Positions 32,846-39,798 of a DNA stretch of 39,798 bases are shown one piece after another (position 1 is the first letter of the stretch; each line of letters starts with the position of its first letter). The DNA is from Alphaproteobacteria bacterium (lineage in GTDB: Bacteria; Pseudomonadota; Alphaproteobacteria; JAEULC01). Location of the stretch: the NCBI GenBank assembly GCA_020851015.1, contig JADZDN010000196.1, positions 1 to 39,798 of the forward strand, read 5' to 3'. Position numbers and translations under genes: made by a program. The notes below the pieces were generated by a model. That model had not been told where the DNA came from. It saw nothing but the letters and a program-made list of their open reading frames with translations, and did no database searches.

Positions 32846-33639
32846 GCTGCCCCCTTGCCGGACAAGAGCCGCTCCAGGCCGTAGACCCGCTCCATGACGG
32901 CCATCATCGCGATGGCGAGCACGATCAGCGCGGTCGACACCGACGCCACCATCGGGTCGATGTTGTCGGTGATGTAGAGGAACATGCGCACCGGCAGGGT
33001 CGTGGTGCCGGGCGAGGCGATGAACACGGTCATGGTCAGTTCGTCGAAGCTTTGGATGAAGGCGAGCAGCCACCCGCCGGCGAGCCCGGGCAGGATCATC
33101 GGCAGGGTGATGCGGCGGAACACCGTGGCAAGCGGCGCGCCCAGCGACCATGCCGCCCACTCGCAGTGCCGGGACATGCCGGTCAGGGCCGCCAGCACCA
33201 GCCGCAGCGCGAAGGGCAGCACGATGATGACGTGGCCCATCACCAGGCCGAACAGGTTGGCGGTCAGCCCGACCTCGGCCATGAAGCGCAGCAGCGCCAC
33301 GCCCAGCACTACATGCGGCACCATCAGCGGCGAGAGGAAGTAGGCGACCAGCGCCTCGCGGCCCGGAAACTGGTAGCGGGCCGTCGCCATCGCCGCCGGC
33401 ACGCTGATCAGCAGCGCCACCGTGGCCGACAGGCTGGCGACCAGGATGCTGGTCCAGAAGGCCGGGATGAAGTCGCTGCCCCAGATCGCCTCGAACCAGC
33501 GCAGCGACCAGCGCGTCGTGGGGACCGACAGATAGGACTCGGGCGTGAACGCCACCAGGCACACCACGATCAACGGCGCCAGCATGAAGGCGATGAAGAC
33601 GGCGTGGAACGCCAGCGCCAGGGGGCCGTTGCGGGTCAT
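32842..33639 (-). CDS. ABC transporter permease, PotC type
   Basis: Inner-membrane permease of 265 residues, about six spans, starting with AFHAVFIAFMLAPLIVVCLV. The EAA loop reads WAAWSLGAPLATVFRRITLP. The ATG at 33639 overlaps the upstream permease stop by 4 bp; its own stop overlaps the GTG start of the flavin subunit. With the other region 4 transport genes it imports the compound that the downstream oxidase uses. Confidence 0.92.
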   Translation of the reverse strand: MTRNGPLALAFHAVFIAFMLAPLIVVCLVAFTPESYLSVPTTRWSLRWFEAIWGSDFIPAFWTSILVASLSATVALLISVPAAMATARYQFPGREALVAYFLSPLMVPHVVLGVALLRFMAEVGLTANLFGLVMGHVIIVLPFALRLVLAALTGMSRHCEWAAWSLGAPLATVFRRITLPMILPGLAGGWLLAFIQSFDELTMTVFIASPGTTTLPVRMFLYITDNIDPMVASVSTALIVLAIAMMAVMERVYGLERLLSGKGAA

Positions 33640-34496
33640 CCCTCGAACACCTGCCGGAAGCGGCGCTCGACCACGCGGTTCGACGCCATCACGATTGCGA
33701 CCATCGCCACCAGCAGCACGACGACGATCGCCGCGCCCAGCGGCCAGTTGAGCGAATTGAGGAACTCGTCGTAGGCAGCCATCGAGGCGACCTTCAGCCG
33801 CCGCCCGCCGACGATCGCCGGCGTGGCGAAGGCGCTGGCCGCGAGGGTGAACACGATCAGGCAGCCCGACAGGATGCCCGGCATGGCCTGCGGCAGCACG
33901 ATGCGGCGCAGCACGGTCGCCTGCGACGCGCCGAGCGAGATCGCCGCCGCCTCGACCGCCGGATCGAGGCGGCGCAGGCTGGTCCAAACCGACAGGACCA
34001 GGAACGGCACCAGCACGTGCACGAGGGCCACCGTCATGCCGGTGAAGGTGAACATGAACTCGACCGGGGTCTCGACGATGCCGAGCGACTTCAGCGCGAC
34101 GTTGACCATGCCGTTGCGGCCCAGCAGAACCGCCCATCCGAGCGTGCGCACGACGACCGACACCAGCAGCGGGCCCAGGATCACCAGCAGGAAGATCGAC
34201 CGCCACGGCGCGCGCATGCGATGGACGACATAGGCCTCGGGCGCGCCGATCAGCGCCGATACCGCGGTGACGCAGGCGGCGAGCAGGAAGGTCCGGCCGA
34301 AGATCGTGTGGAAATACTCGTCGCCCAGGACCTCGATGTAGTTCGCCAGGCTGTAGCCCGGCTGGATGCCCGTCGCCATGGTGAAGGTGTTGAAGCTGAG
34401 CAGCAGCACCATGACCAGCGGGACGGCCAGGAACAGCGTCAGCACGGCCGTCGCCGGCGCGCTCAGCAGGTAAGGCATGGCGCGACGTTCACTCAT
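33636..34496 (-). CDS. ABC transporter permease, PotB type
   Basis: Permease of 286 residues with about six membrane spans, opening YLLSAPATAVLTLFLAVPLV. The EAA loop VEAAAISLGASQATVLRRI precedes LPQAMPG. The periplasmic LGRNGMVNVALKSLGI stretch is typical of PotB-like subunits. It overlaps the ATPase gene by 8 bp and the next permease by 4 bp. Confidence 0.92.
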   Translation of the reverse strand: MSERRAMPYLLSAPATAVLTLFLAVPLVMVLLLSFNTFTMATGIQPGYSLANYIEVLGDEYFHTIFGRTFLLAACVTAVSALIGAPEAYVVHRMRAPWRSIFLLVILGPLLVSVVVRTLGWAVLLGRNGMVNVALKSLGIVETPVEFMFTFTGMTVALVHVLVPFLVLSVWTSLRRLDPAVEAAAISLGASQATVLRRIVLPQAMPGILSGCLIVFTLAASAFATPAIVGGRRLKVASMAAYDEFLNSLNWPLGAAIVVVLLVAMVAIVMASNRVVERRFRQVFEG

Positions 34497-35526
34497 GGAC
34501 CACGCGCGGCGCCTCCGCGTCCCACGACACGCGCACCTGCCCCCCCTCCGGCACGTGCTTGCCGCCCTCGTTCGGCCGGATCACCAGCAGCTCGCCGATC
34601 GCCGTGCCGACCCGGTAGAGCCACTGCCCGCCCATGAACAGACAGCTCTCGACCTTGCCGGGCAGCCCCTCCTCGGCAAAGGCTAGGCGCTCGGGCCGCA
34701 GCGACAGGGTCGCGCGCTCCGCCGGCGCGTCGCCCAGCGCATCGATCTCGACCGCACCGATACGCAGGCGCGAGCGGCCGGGCGAACGGCCGATCACGGT
34801 CGCCTGGATCAGGTTGGTGCGGCCGAGGAAGTTGCACACGAACTGGCTGCCGGGGTCTTCGTAGACCTCGTAGGGCCGCCCGATCCTAACGATGCGGCCG
34901 CGATCCATCACCGCCACGCGGTCGGCCATCAGCAGGGCCTCGGACTGGTCGTGGGTGACCAGGATCGTCGTGATCGCGACGCGGCGCTGGATGTCGCGGA
35001 TTTCCACGCGCATCTCCTCGCGCAGCTTGGCGTCCAGGCTGGACATCGGCTCGTCGAGCAGCAGCAGGTCGGGCTGCACCACCAGCGCCCGCGCGAGCGC
35101 GACGCGCTGCTGCTGGCCGCCGGAGAGCTGCTTGGGATAGCGCTGGGCGAAATCGGCCAGGCGCACGAGCGCCAGCGCGTCGGCAATGCGCCGCGCGCGC
35201 TCTTCCGCCGCCACGCCGCGCATCTCCAGGCCGAACCCCACGTTCTCGGCCACCGTCATGTGCGGGAACAGGGCGAAGGACTGGAACACGACGCCGATGT
35301 TGCGGTTGTTCGGGCGTATGTTGGCGACGTCGCGGCCGCCGATGGCGATGCGCCCGGCCGTGGGGTCGACGAAGCCCGCGATCATCATCAGCGTCGTCGA
35401 CTTGCCGCAGCCTGACGGGCCGAGCAGCGACAGGAACTCGCCGCGCTCGACCGTCAGATCAACGCCGTCGACGGCTGCCGTCGTTCCGTAGCGCTTGACC
35501 AGCCCCGTCAGTTCGAGGAAGGCCAA
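34489..35526 (-). CDS. ABC transporter ATP-binding protein, PotA type
   Basis: ATPase of the region 4 importer, 345 residues. Motifs are Walker A GPSGCGKST, Q-loop VFQSFALFPHMT, an unmodified signature LSGGQQQR, Walker B LLLLDEPMSSLD and H-loop VTHDQSEAL. The C-terminus (about 235-340) is a TOBE-type domain. It begins 4 bp after the binding-protein gene and overlaps the following permease by 8 bp. Confidence 0.94.
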   Translation of the reverse strand: MAFLELTGLVKRYGTTAAVDGVDLTVERGEFLSLLGPSGCGKSTTLMMIAGFVDPTAGRIAIGGRDVANIRPNNRNIGVVFQSFALFPHMTVAENVGFGLEMRGVAAEERARRIADALALVRLADFAQRYPKQLSGGQQQRVALARALVVQPDLLLLDEPMSSLDAKLREEMRVEIRDIQRRVAITTILVTHDQSEALLMADRVAVMDRGRIVRIGRPYEVYEDPGSQFVCNFLGRTNLIQATVIGRSPGRSRLRIGAVEIDALGDAPAERATLSLRPERLAFAEEGLPGKVESCLFMGGQWLYRVGTAIGELLVIRPNEGGKHVPEGGQVRVSWDAEAPRVVHE

Positions 35527-35530
35527 AGCC

Positions 35531-36562
35531 TCAGCGCTCGATCTCGCGCTGCCAGCGCTTGGTCCAGGCCTCGCGCTCCTTGTTCATCGTGTCCCAGTCC
35601 ACGGCGATCAACTTGCCGACCTGGTCGGGTCCGTAGGGCACCTGCTTGGCCACGTCCGGCGCGAGCTTCGTGTTCTTGTTCACGGGGCCGAAGCCCTGTT
35701 CCTTGGCCCAGACCGCCTGCATCTCGGGCGTCAGGTTGAACTGGATGAACTTCTGCGCCAAATCGGATGCGTCGGGCTTCGCGACCGGGCACACCCCGAC
35801 CATCAGCGCGACCGCGCCCTCTTTCGGGTAGACGAAATCGACCGGAAAGCCCGTGTTGGCGAGCGCGACCGTGCGTCCGCTGCCCCAGATCGAGATCACC
35901 GTCTCGCCGGCCTGCAGCGATTCCGACATCTTGGCCGGCGACGGCGGGAAGCTCTGGATGTTGGCCGCTACCGCCTGCATCGCCTTGAAGCCCGGCTCGA
36001 TGTTCTTCTCGCCGCCCCCGTTCACCCGCGCCATCATCACCAGCGTATGCAGGCCATAGGTGCCGGTGATCGGCGACATCGCCAGCAGCTTCTTGTATTT
36101 CGGATCGGCGATGTCCTTCCACGAGGTGGGCGCCGGCCAGCCCTTCTCGCCAAAGTACTTCTTGTTGTAGGTGATGCCGGTGGCGACGAAGCCGGCCGCG
36201 ACCGCCTTGTGGCCCGGAATCCTGGCGATGTCGTAGAGGTCCTTGTAGACCGGCGCGTCGGCGAGCGGTGCGCAGAAGCCCAGCGCGACGGCCTGGACCA
36301 TCACGCCGTCGTCGAGGAAGGCGATGTCGATCTCCTGCTTGGCCTTCTGGGCCTGCATCCGCGCCAGCGTGTCGGTCGAATTGCCGGCGACGTACTGGAA
36401 ATCGACCTTGTGCTGCTTCTGGAAGGCGGGCACGACGATCTCGCGCATCGCCTTCTCGAACGAGCCCCCGTACATGCCGATGGTCAGCGTGGATTGCGCC
36501 GCCGCCGGCCCGGCGCCGAGCGCCAGCGTTGCAACCGCGCCAAGAAATGCGATCCGTTTCAT
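35531..36562 (-). CDS. ABC transporter substrate-binding protein, PotD-like
   Basis: Periplasmic binding protein of 343 residues in the PotD-like group, first gene of the opine-type operon. The signal peptide MKRIAFLGAVATLALGAGPA ends at AAAQ. The mature start STLTIGMYGGSFEKAMREIV is the usual first strand-helix. It shares family with the region 3 protein at 24242-25303, but their sequences are clearly distinct, so the ligands probably differ. An AGGGG site precedes the ATG at 36562, and a divergent LysR gene lies 125 bp away. Confidence 0.92.
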   Translation of the reverse strand: MKRIAFLGAVATLALGAGPAAAQSTLTIGMYGGSFEKAMREIVVPAFQKQHKVDFQYVAGNSTDTLARMQAQKAKQEIDIAFLDDGVMVQAVALGFCAPLADAPVYKDLYDIARIPGHKAVAAGFVATGITYNKKYFGEKGWPAPTSWKDIADPKYKKLLAMSPITGTYGLHTLVMMARVNGGGEKNIEPGFKAMQAVAANIQSFPPSPAKMSESLQAGETVISIWGSGRTVALANTGFPVDFVYPKEGAVALMVGVCPVAKPDASDLAQKFIQFNLTPEMQAVWAKEQGFGPVNKNTKLAPDVAKQVPYGPDQVGKLIAVDWDTMNKEREAWTKRWQREIER

Positions 36563-36665
36563 TTGCCACCCCTGTTGCTACCGGATGCCTGCGCATGCGG
36601 CTTCTTCCCCAAGATCAGCGTCTACCCGCGTCGGCGGCGCGTCAAATCGAATTGCACCGGTAAGC

Positions 36666-36682
36666 CATAACGAAATATTATG
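36666..36682. promoter_or_regulatory. OccR/NocR-type LysR box, ATAA-N7-TTAT
   Basis: CATAA (36666-36670) and TTATG (36678-36682) form an inverted repeat with a 7-bp spacer, matching the ATAA-N7-TTAT recognition pattern described for OccR-class LysR regulators. It sits 5 bp before the LysR gene start and about 30 bp beyond a TTGACG (36645-36640, minus strand) that could be the -35 of the divergent operon. That places it near -65, the usual LysR recognition position. Confidence 0.65.
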
Positions 36683-36687
36683 AACAG

Positions 36688-37620
36688 ATGTCCGGGCTGA
36701 ACCATCGCCAGGTCGAGGCGTTTCGCGCCGTCATGCTGACCGGCGGCGTCACGAACGCGGCGCAATTGATGAATATCACGCAGCCCGCGGTCAGCCGGCT
36801 GATCCGTGACCTCCAGGACGCGCTGAAGCTCAAGCTGTTCGTGCGCCGCGGCACGCGGCTGATGCCCACCGGCGAGGCGCTGTCGCTTTACCAGGAGGTC
36901 GAGCAGTCCTTCGTCGGGCTCGACCGGATCACGCAGGCGGCGACCGACCTGCGCGGGCGGCGCGCGGGCGTGCTGCGCATCGCCGCCTACCCTGCCCTGG
37001 CCACCACCTTCCTGCCCCGCTTCGTCGCCCGCTTCCTCGCCGACCGGCCGCGGCTGGACATCGCGGTGCACGGCGTCAGCTCGCGGATCGCGCTGGAATC
37101 GGTCGCCTCCGGACAATGCGATCTCGGATTCGCCTCCGACGTGCTGGAGTTCCACGCGGTCAAGGCCCAGATGATCCAGAGCGCCGACGCGGTCGCGGTG
37201 GTCCCGGCCGGCCACGCGCTGGCCCGCCGCCCCTTCCTTCAGCCCAAGGATTTCCGCGGCGAGCGGTTCATCTCGCTCGGCCAGTTCACGCTGCTGCGCC
37301 ACCGCATCGACTTCGCCTTCTCCGCGGCGCGCGTGCAGCGCCACGTCCAGGTGGAGACCAACCTGACCGAGATGGCTTGCGGCATGGTCGCGGGCGGGCT
37401 TGGCGTGTCGATCGTCGACCCGCTGATGGCCGAGGAGTTCCGCGACCGCGGCCTGGCGCTGCGCCCGTTCCGGCCGCGCATTCCGATCGAGTTCGCCGCC
37501 CTGCATTCCGAGCAGCGCGTGCTGTCGGGCGTGGCCGAGGAGTTCATCGCGGCTTTCCGGCGCGAGCTGGGCGCGATCGTCGACCGCCAGTCCGGCGAGT
37601 TGCGCGTCCTGCAGTCGTAG
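36688..37620 (+). CDS. LysR family transcriptional regulator (NocR/OccR-like)
   Basis: A 310-residue LysR regulator. The winged helix-turn-helix spans about 5-64 (RQVEAFRAVMLTGGVTNAAQ, then ITQPAVSRLIRDLQ). The effector domain (about 95-300) includes RGRRAGVLRIAAYPALATTF and GMVAGGLGVSIVDP. Layout and location, divergent from an opine-oxidase-like importer operon, fit the NocR/OccR type that responds to an opine. The ATG at 36688 lacks a strong ribosome site, and the LysR box overlaps the region just upstream, consistent with self-repression. It ends 15 bp from the convergent M20 gene. Confidence 0.92.
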   Translation: MSGLNHRQVEAFRAVMLTGGVTNAAQLMNITQPAVSRLIRDLQDALKLKLFVRRGTRLMPTGEALSLYQEVEQSFVGLDRITQAATDLRGRRAGVLRIAAYPALATTFLPRFVARFLADRPRLDIAVHGVSSRIALESVASGQCDLGFASDVLEFHAVKAQMIQSADAVAVVPAGHALARRPFLQPKDFRGERFISLGQFTLLRHRIDFAFSAARVQRHVQVETNLTEMACGMVAGGLGVSIVDPLMAEEFRDRGLALRPFRPRIPIEFAALHSEQRVLSGVAEEFIAAFRRELGAIVDRQSGELRVLQS

Positions 37621-37635
37621 CGTCCCCGCGCCTCG

Positions 37636-39039
37636 TCAGCGCGCGTGCCTCGCCGTCACCGGCGGCTTCTCGCCCAAGTCCCAGAACAGGCCGGTCATCA
37701 TCCGCAATCCTTCGCGCATCAACGGCGCAAGGACGTGCTCGTTGGGCGCGTGCTGCGAGCAGGACGCATAGGAATGCGGCACCCAGATCGTCGGCATGCC
37801 GAGGATGTCGGCGAAGCAGTCGTTCGGCAGCGTGCCGCCGAGATTAGGCAGCAGCGCCGGCTTCATGCCGGTGGTCTCGGCGACCGACGCCGCCGCCCAC
37901 TTCGCCGCCGGGTGCTCGGGGTCGAGCCGCGTCGCGGGATAGTGGCCCTTGCGCGCGGCGCCGAGCTTCACCGCCTGGAACCCATGCTTGTCGAGGTGGC
38001 GGCGCAGCGACGGGATGAACGTGTCGGGATGCACGTCCACGGTGAAGCGGATCTGGCAATGCGCGCTGGCCACGGGCGGGATGGCGTTGACCGGGTTGTC
38101 GGGATTGCCGGTCTTGAAGGCCAGCACCTCGAACGTGTTCCAGCCGAACACCTTCTCGGCCTCGCTCAGGCCCGGCTCGCCCCACCATGGGTCGATCGTC
38201 GGCCCCTCCGCCCCGCCGTCCACCTCGAGCCCCGCCAGCGCGGCCCGCACGGAATTGGGGATCGACTTCGGCAGGATGTCGCGCGCAAGCACCTTGCCCC
38301 TGGCATCGACGATCGAGGCGATGGCATGGGCCAGGATCACGCCGGGATTGGCCAACAGCCCGCCCCAGTTGCCCGAATGGTGCCCGCCCGCGCGCAGGTC
38401 GACGGTCATGTCGAAATTGAACGCGCCGCGCGAGCCCATGAAGATGGTGGGCAGGCCCGGCTTCAGCCGCGGCCCGTCCGAGGCGATCAGGATGTCGCCG
38501 CCGAGCAGTTCCTTGTTGCGCGCGCAGAATTCATGCAGCCCCGGCGAGCCCATGTCCTCGCCGGTCTCCACCAGGAAGACGCAATTGAAGCCGAGCTTGC
38601 CGCGCTCGCGGATCACGGTCTCCAGCGCGCGGATGTTGATCAGGTGCTGCGACTTGTTGTCGGCCGTGCCGCGCCCGTACCAGCGATCGCCCTCCACGGT
38701 CAGCTTCCACGGGTTGAGCCCCTGGCGCCATTGCGGCTCGAGCCCGCGGATCACGTCGCCATGGCCGTAGCCGAGCATCGTCGGCAGGCCGTCGCCCTCC
38801 CGCCGCGTGGCGACCAGGAACGGACCGGCCTCGGCGACCGGGTTGTCCATGATACGGGTCTCGAAGCCCATCCGCGCGAAGCTGGGGGCGATCTCCTGCT
38901 CCAGGTAGGCGCCGAGCTGCGGACGGCTTTCGGGGATCTGGCTTTCGGTCCGGAACGCCACCCAGCGCGCCAGGTCGTCGCGGAAGGCGCCGCCGTCGAA
39001 GAATCGCTCGGCGCGGGCGATGGCGGCCTGTCGGCTCAT
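37636..39039 (-). CDS. M20 family metallopeptidase
   Basis: Zinc-dependent M20 amidohydrolase/dipeptidase, 467 residues, cytoplasmic. Zinc ligands and catalytic residues are visible in order: GYGHGDV (H93, D95), GRGTADNK (D127), LVETGEDMGSPG (E158 and E161 region), IASDGPR and the late HAPNEH. The bimetal centre and a dimerisation lid domain (about 215-340) fit the normal M20 length. I chose the ATG at 39039, with GGAG 7 bases upstream, rather than the longer open frame. It stands alone on the minus strand, convergent with the LysR gene. It may hydrolyse dipeptides or N-acyl amino acids brought in by the importers, but this is inference. Confidence 0.91.
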   Translation of the reverse strand: MSRQAAIARAERFFDGGAFRDDLARWVAFRTESQIPESRPQLGAYLEQEIAPSFARMGFETRIMDNPVAEAGPFLVATRREGDGLPTMLGYGHGDVIRGLEPQWRQGLNPWKLTVEGDRWYGRGTADNKSQHLINIRALETVIRERGKLGFNCVFLVETGEDMGSPGLHEFCARNKELLGGDILIASDGPRLKPGLPTIFMGSRGAFNFDMTVDLRAGGHHSGNWGGLLANPGVILAHAIASIVDARGKVLARDILPKSIPNSVRAALAGLEVDGGAEGPTIDPWWGEPGLSEAEKVFGWNTFEVLAFKTGNPDNPVNAIPPVASAHCQIRFTVDVHPDTFIPSLRRHLDKHGFQAVKLGAARKGHYPATRLDPEHPAAKWAAASVAETTGMKPALLPNLGGTLPNDCFADILGMPTIWVPHSYASCSQHAPNEHVLAPLMREGLRMMTGLFWDLGEKPPVTARHAR

Positions 39040-39136
39040 GGCGGGGCTCCGGCCAAGGGGATGTGGGCGAGGATGTCCGTCGCGGGACACCCTCGCGCAT
39101 CGCCGGGCGGCTTTCAATCCACTATTCCACAAGCCC

Positions 39137-39162
39137 GCGCAAACACTTGCAGGCGTTTGCGC
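39137..39162. promoter_or_regulatory. Perfect inverted repeat GCGCAAAC-N10-GTTTGCGC
   Basis: An exact 8-bp inverted repeat with a 10-nt spacer, midway between the two divergent genes. One helical turn of spacing suggests a dimeric regulator site, though a hairpin is also possible. No regulator can be named. Confidence 0.45.
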
Positions 39163-39242
39163 TGTCGCAGGACAAGACCCTGCCGCATCTCGGCCATGCG
39201 TCACAAGCATTTGAAGTGCCGCGATTTTTTGGCGCTTAACGG

Positions 39243-39270
39243 TTGACTTACCAGCACGGACGCATATATT
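39243..39270 (+). promoter_or_regulatory. Sigma-70-type promoter of the DEAD-box helicase gene
   Basis: TTGACT at 39243-39248 and TATATT at 39265-39270 are spaced 16 bp, a good housekeeping promoter. Transcription would start near 39277, giving a leader of about 65 nt before the helicase ATG at 39342. Confidence 0.65.
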
Positions 39271-39303
39271 GCACTGCGACAACGATGGTACATCGTACGA
39301 AGG

Positions 39304-39325
39304 GCCGGCGCCGTTGGCCGCCGGC
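39304..39325 (+). promoter_or_regulatory. Leader hairpin of the helicase mRNA
   Basis: GCCGGCG (39304-39310) pairs exactly with CGCCGGC (39319-39325) around an 8-nt loop, just upstream of the AAAAGGA ribosome site. RNA-helicase genes are often controlled through structured leaders, so a cold- or self-regulatory role is possible. Confidence 0.45.
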
Positions 39326-39341
39326 GATTGAAAAGGACTAG

Positions 39342-39798
39342 ATGAGTTTTGAATCCCTGGGGCTAGGCCCCGATGTCCTGCGCGCCGTGGGCGACGCGGG
39401 TTACACGACCCCCACCCCGATCCAGGCGCAGGCAATTCCGGTCGTTCTTACCGGCCGCGACGTTCTGGGTTGCGCCCAGACGGGCACCGGCAAGACCGCC
39501 GGCTTCACCCTGCCGATGATCGAAATCCTGGGCAAGGGCCGCGCCAAGGCGCGCATGCCCCGCTCGCTGATCCTGGAGCCGACGCGCGAGCTGGCGGCCC
39601 AGGTCTCCGAGAGCTTCGAGAAATACGGCAAGTATCACAAGCTGTCGAAGGCGCTCTTGATCGGCGGCGTCTCGTTCGGCGACCAGGAGAAGATCCTGGA
39701 CCGCGGCGTCGACGTGCTGATCGCCACGCCCGGCCGGCTGCTCGACCATTTCGAGCGCGGCGGCGTGCTGCTGAACGACGTGAAGATCCTGGTGATCG
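39342..39798 (+). CDS. rhlE: DEAD-box ATP-dependent RNA helicase, RhlE type, C-terminus cut by window edge
   Basis: N-terminal 152 residues of a DEAD-box RNA helicase. The opening MSFESLGLGPDVLRAV strongly resembles E. coli RhlE, and the order of motifs is standard: Q motif (GYTTPTPIQAQAIP), motif I AQTGTGKT followed by the RhlE-like AGFTLPM, motif Ia PTRELA, the GG motif and motif Ib TPGR. The sequence stops at ILVI, just before the expected DEAD box. AAAAGGA precedes the ATG at 39342. It remodels RNA during ribosome assembly, decay or cold growth, and is probably unrelated to the catabolic genes to its left. Confidence 0.92.
   Translation, partial: MSFESLGLGPDVLRAVGDAGYTTPTPIQAQAIPVVLTGRDVLGCAQTGTGKTAGFTLPMIEILGKGRAKARMPRSLILEPTRELAAQVSESFEKYGKYHKLSKALLIGGVSFGDQEKILDRGVDVLIATPGRLLDHFERGGVLLNDVKILVI

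Larger units (their letters stand above)
39040..39341. other. Divergent intergenic spacer, M20 / rhlE
   Basis: 302 bp with no supported coding sequence. It holds the leftward M20 leader, an exact 8-bp inverted repeat (39137-39162), the rhlE promoter and the rhlE leader hairpin, each listed separately. Confidence 0.7.

Noticed and set aside
39040..39435. Extended start of the M20 peptidase running into the helicase gene
   Set aside because: It would overlap the promoter and start of rhlE; ATG 39039 has a good ribosome site and gives the normal family length.
1..39798. CRISPR arrays, tRNA genes, insertion sequences or phage genes
   Set aside because: No regularly spaced repeats, cloverleaf-like sequences, transposase motifs or terminal repeats were found on reading both strands; only short isolated inverted repeats occur.

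Overview
This 39.8 kb window is GC-rich and densely coded, with many ATGA/GTGA stop-start overlaps. Its content (PotABCD-type and Dpp-type importers, IclR/RpiR/LysR regulators, hydantoinase and opine-oxidase-like genes, an RhlE-type helicase) suggests a soil- or plant-associated alphaproteobacterium, perhaps Rhodospirillales or Hyphomicrobiales. No rRNA or tRNA gene is present, so that placement is an inference from gene content. I found no insertion sequence, phage gene or CRISPR array.

Region 1 (1-13541) looks like a locus for uptake and breakdown of a nitrogenous compound. On the minus strand lie ridA-like, creatininase-family and NMT1/THI5-type binding-protein genes; the last runs off the left edge. 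Divergent to them is an IclR regulator followed by hyuA, hyuB, a short-chain dehydrogenase and a complete five-gene Dpp/Opp-type ABC importer. A perfect GTTCGTTT/AAACGAAC inverted repeat lies between the two arms. Region 1 ends in a 10-bp-stem hairpin.

Region 2 (13591-19588, minus) is a glycosyltransferase islet: a small unknown protein, a GT2 enzyme, a DXD sugar transferase and a protein of about 1218 residues. The large protein joins a galectin-like N-terminus, a coiled coil, a beta-rich module, two GT-A/GT2 domains and a GT25 domain. This is the most unusual object in the window.

Region 3 (19759-28867, minus) reads from right to left: an RpiR regulator interrupted by an in-frame TGA, an AMP-forming acyl-CoA ligase, an amidohydrolase-fold protein lacking most metal ligands, a PotD/A/B/C-like importer, and a gamma-glutamyltransferase homologue whose glutamate-recognition residues are replaced. 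Several members of one operon have therefore drifted from their family's standard chemistry.

Region 4 (28929-37620) is an opine-catabolism-like operon: a PotD/A/B/C-like importer, an FAD oxidase subunit, a small [2Fe-2S] protein, an FAD/BFD-type subunit and a second DAO-type oxidoreductase. It is divergent from a NocR/OccR-like LysR regulator, with an ATAA-N7-TTAT box between them.

Region 5 (37636-39798) holds an M20 metallopeptidase and, divergent to it, the start of rhlE with a recognisable promoter and a structured leader; rhlE runs off the right edge.
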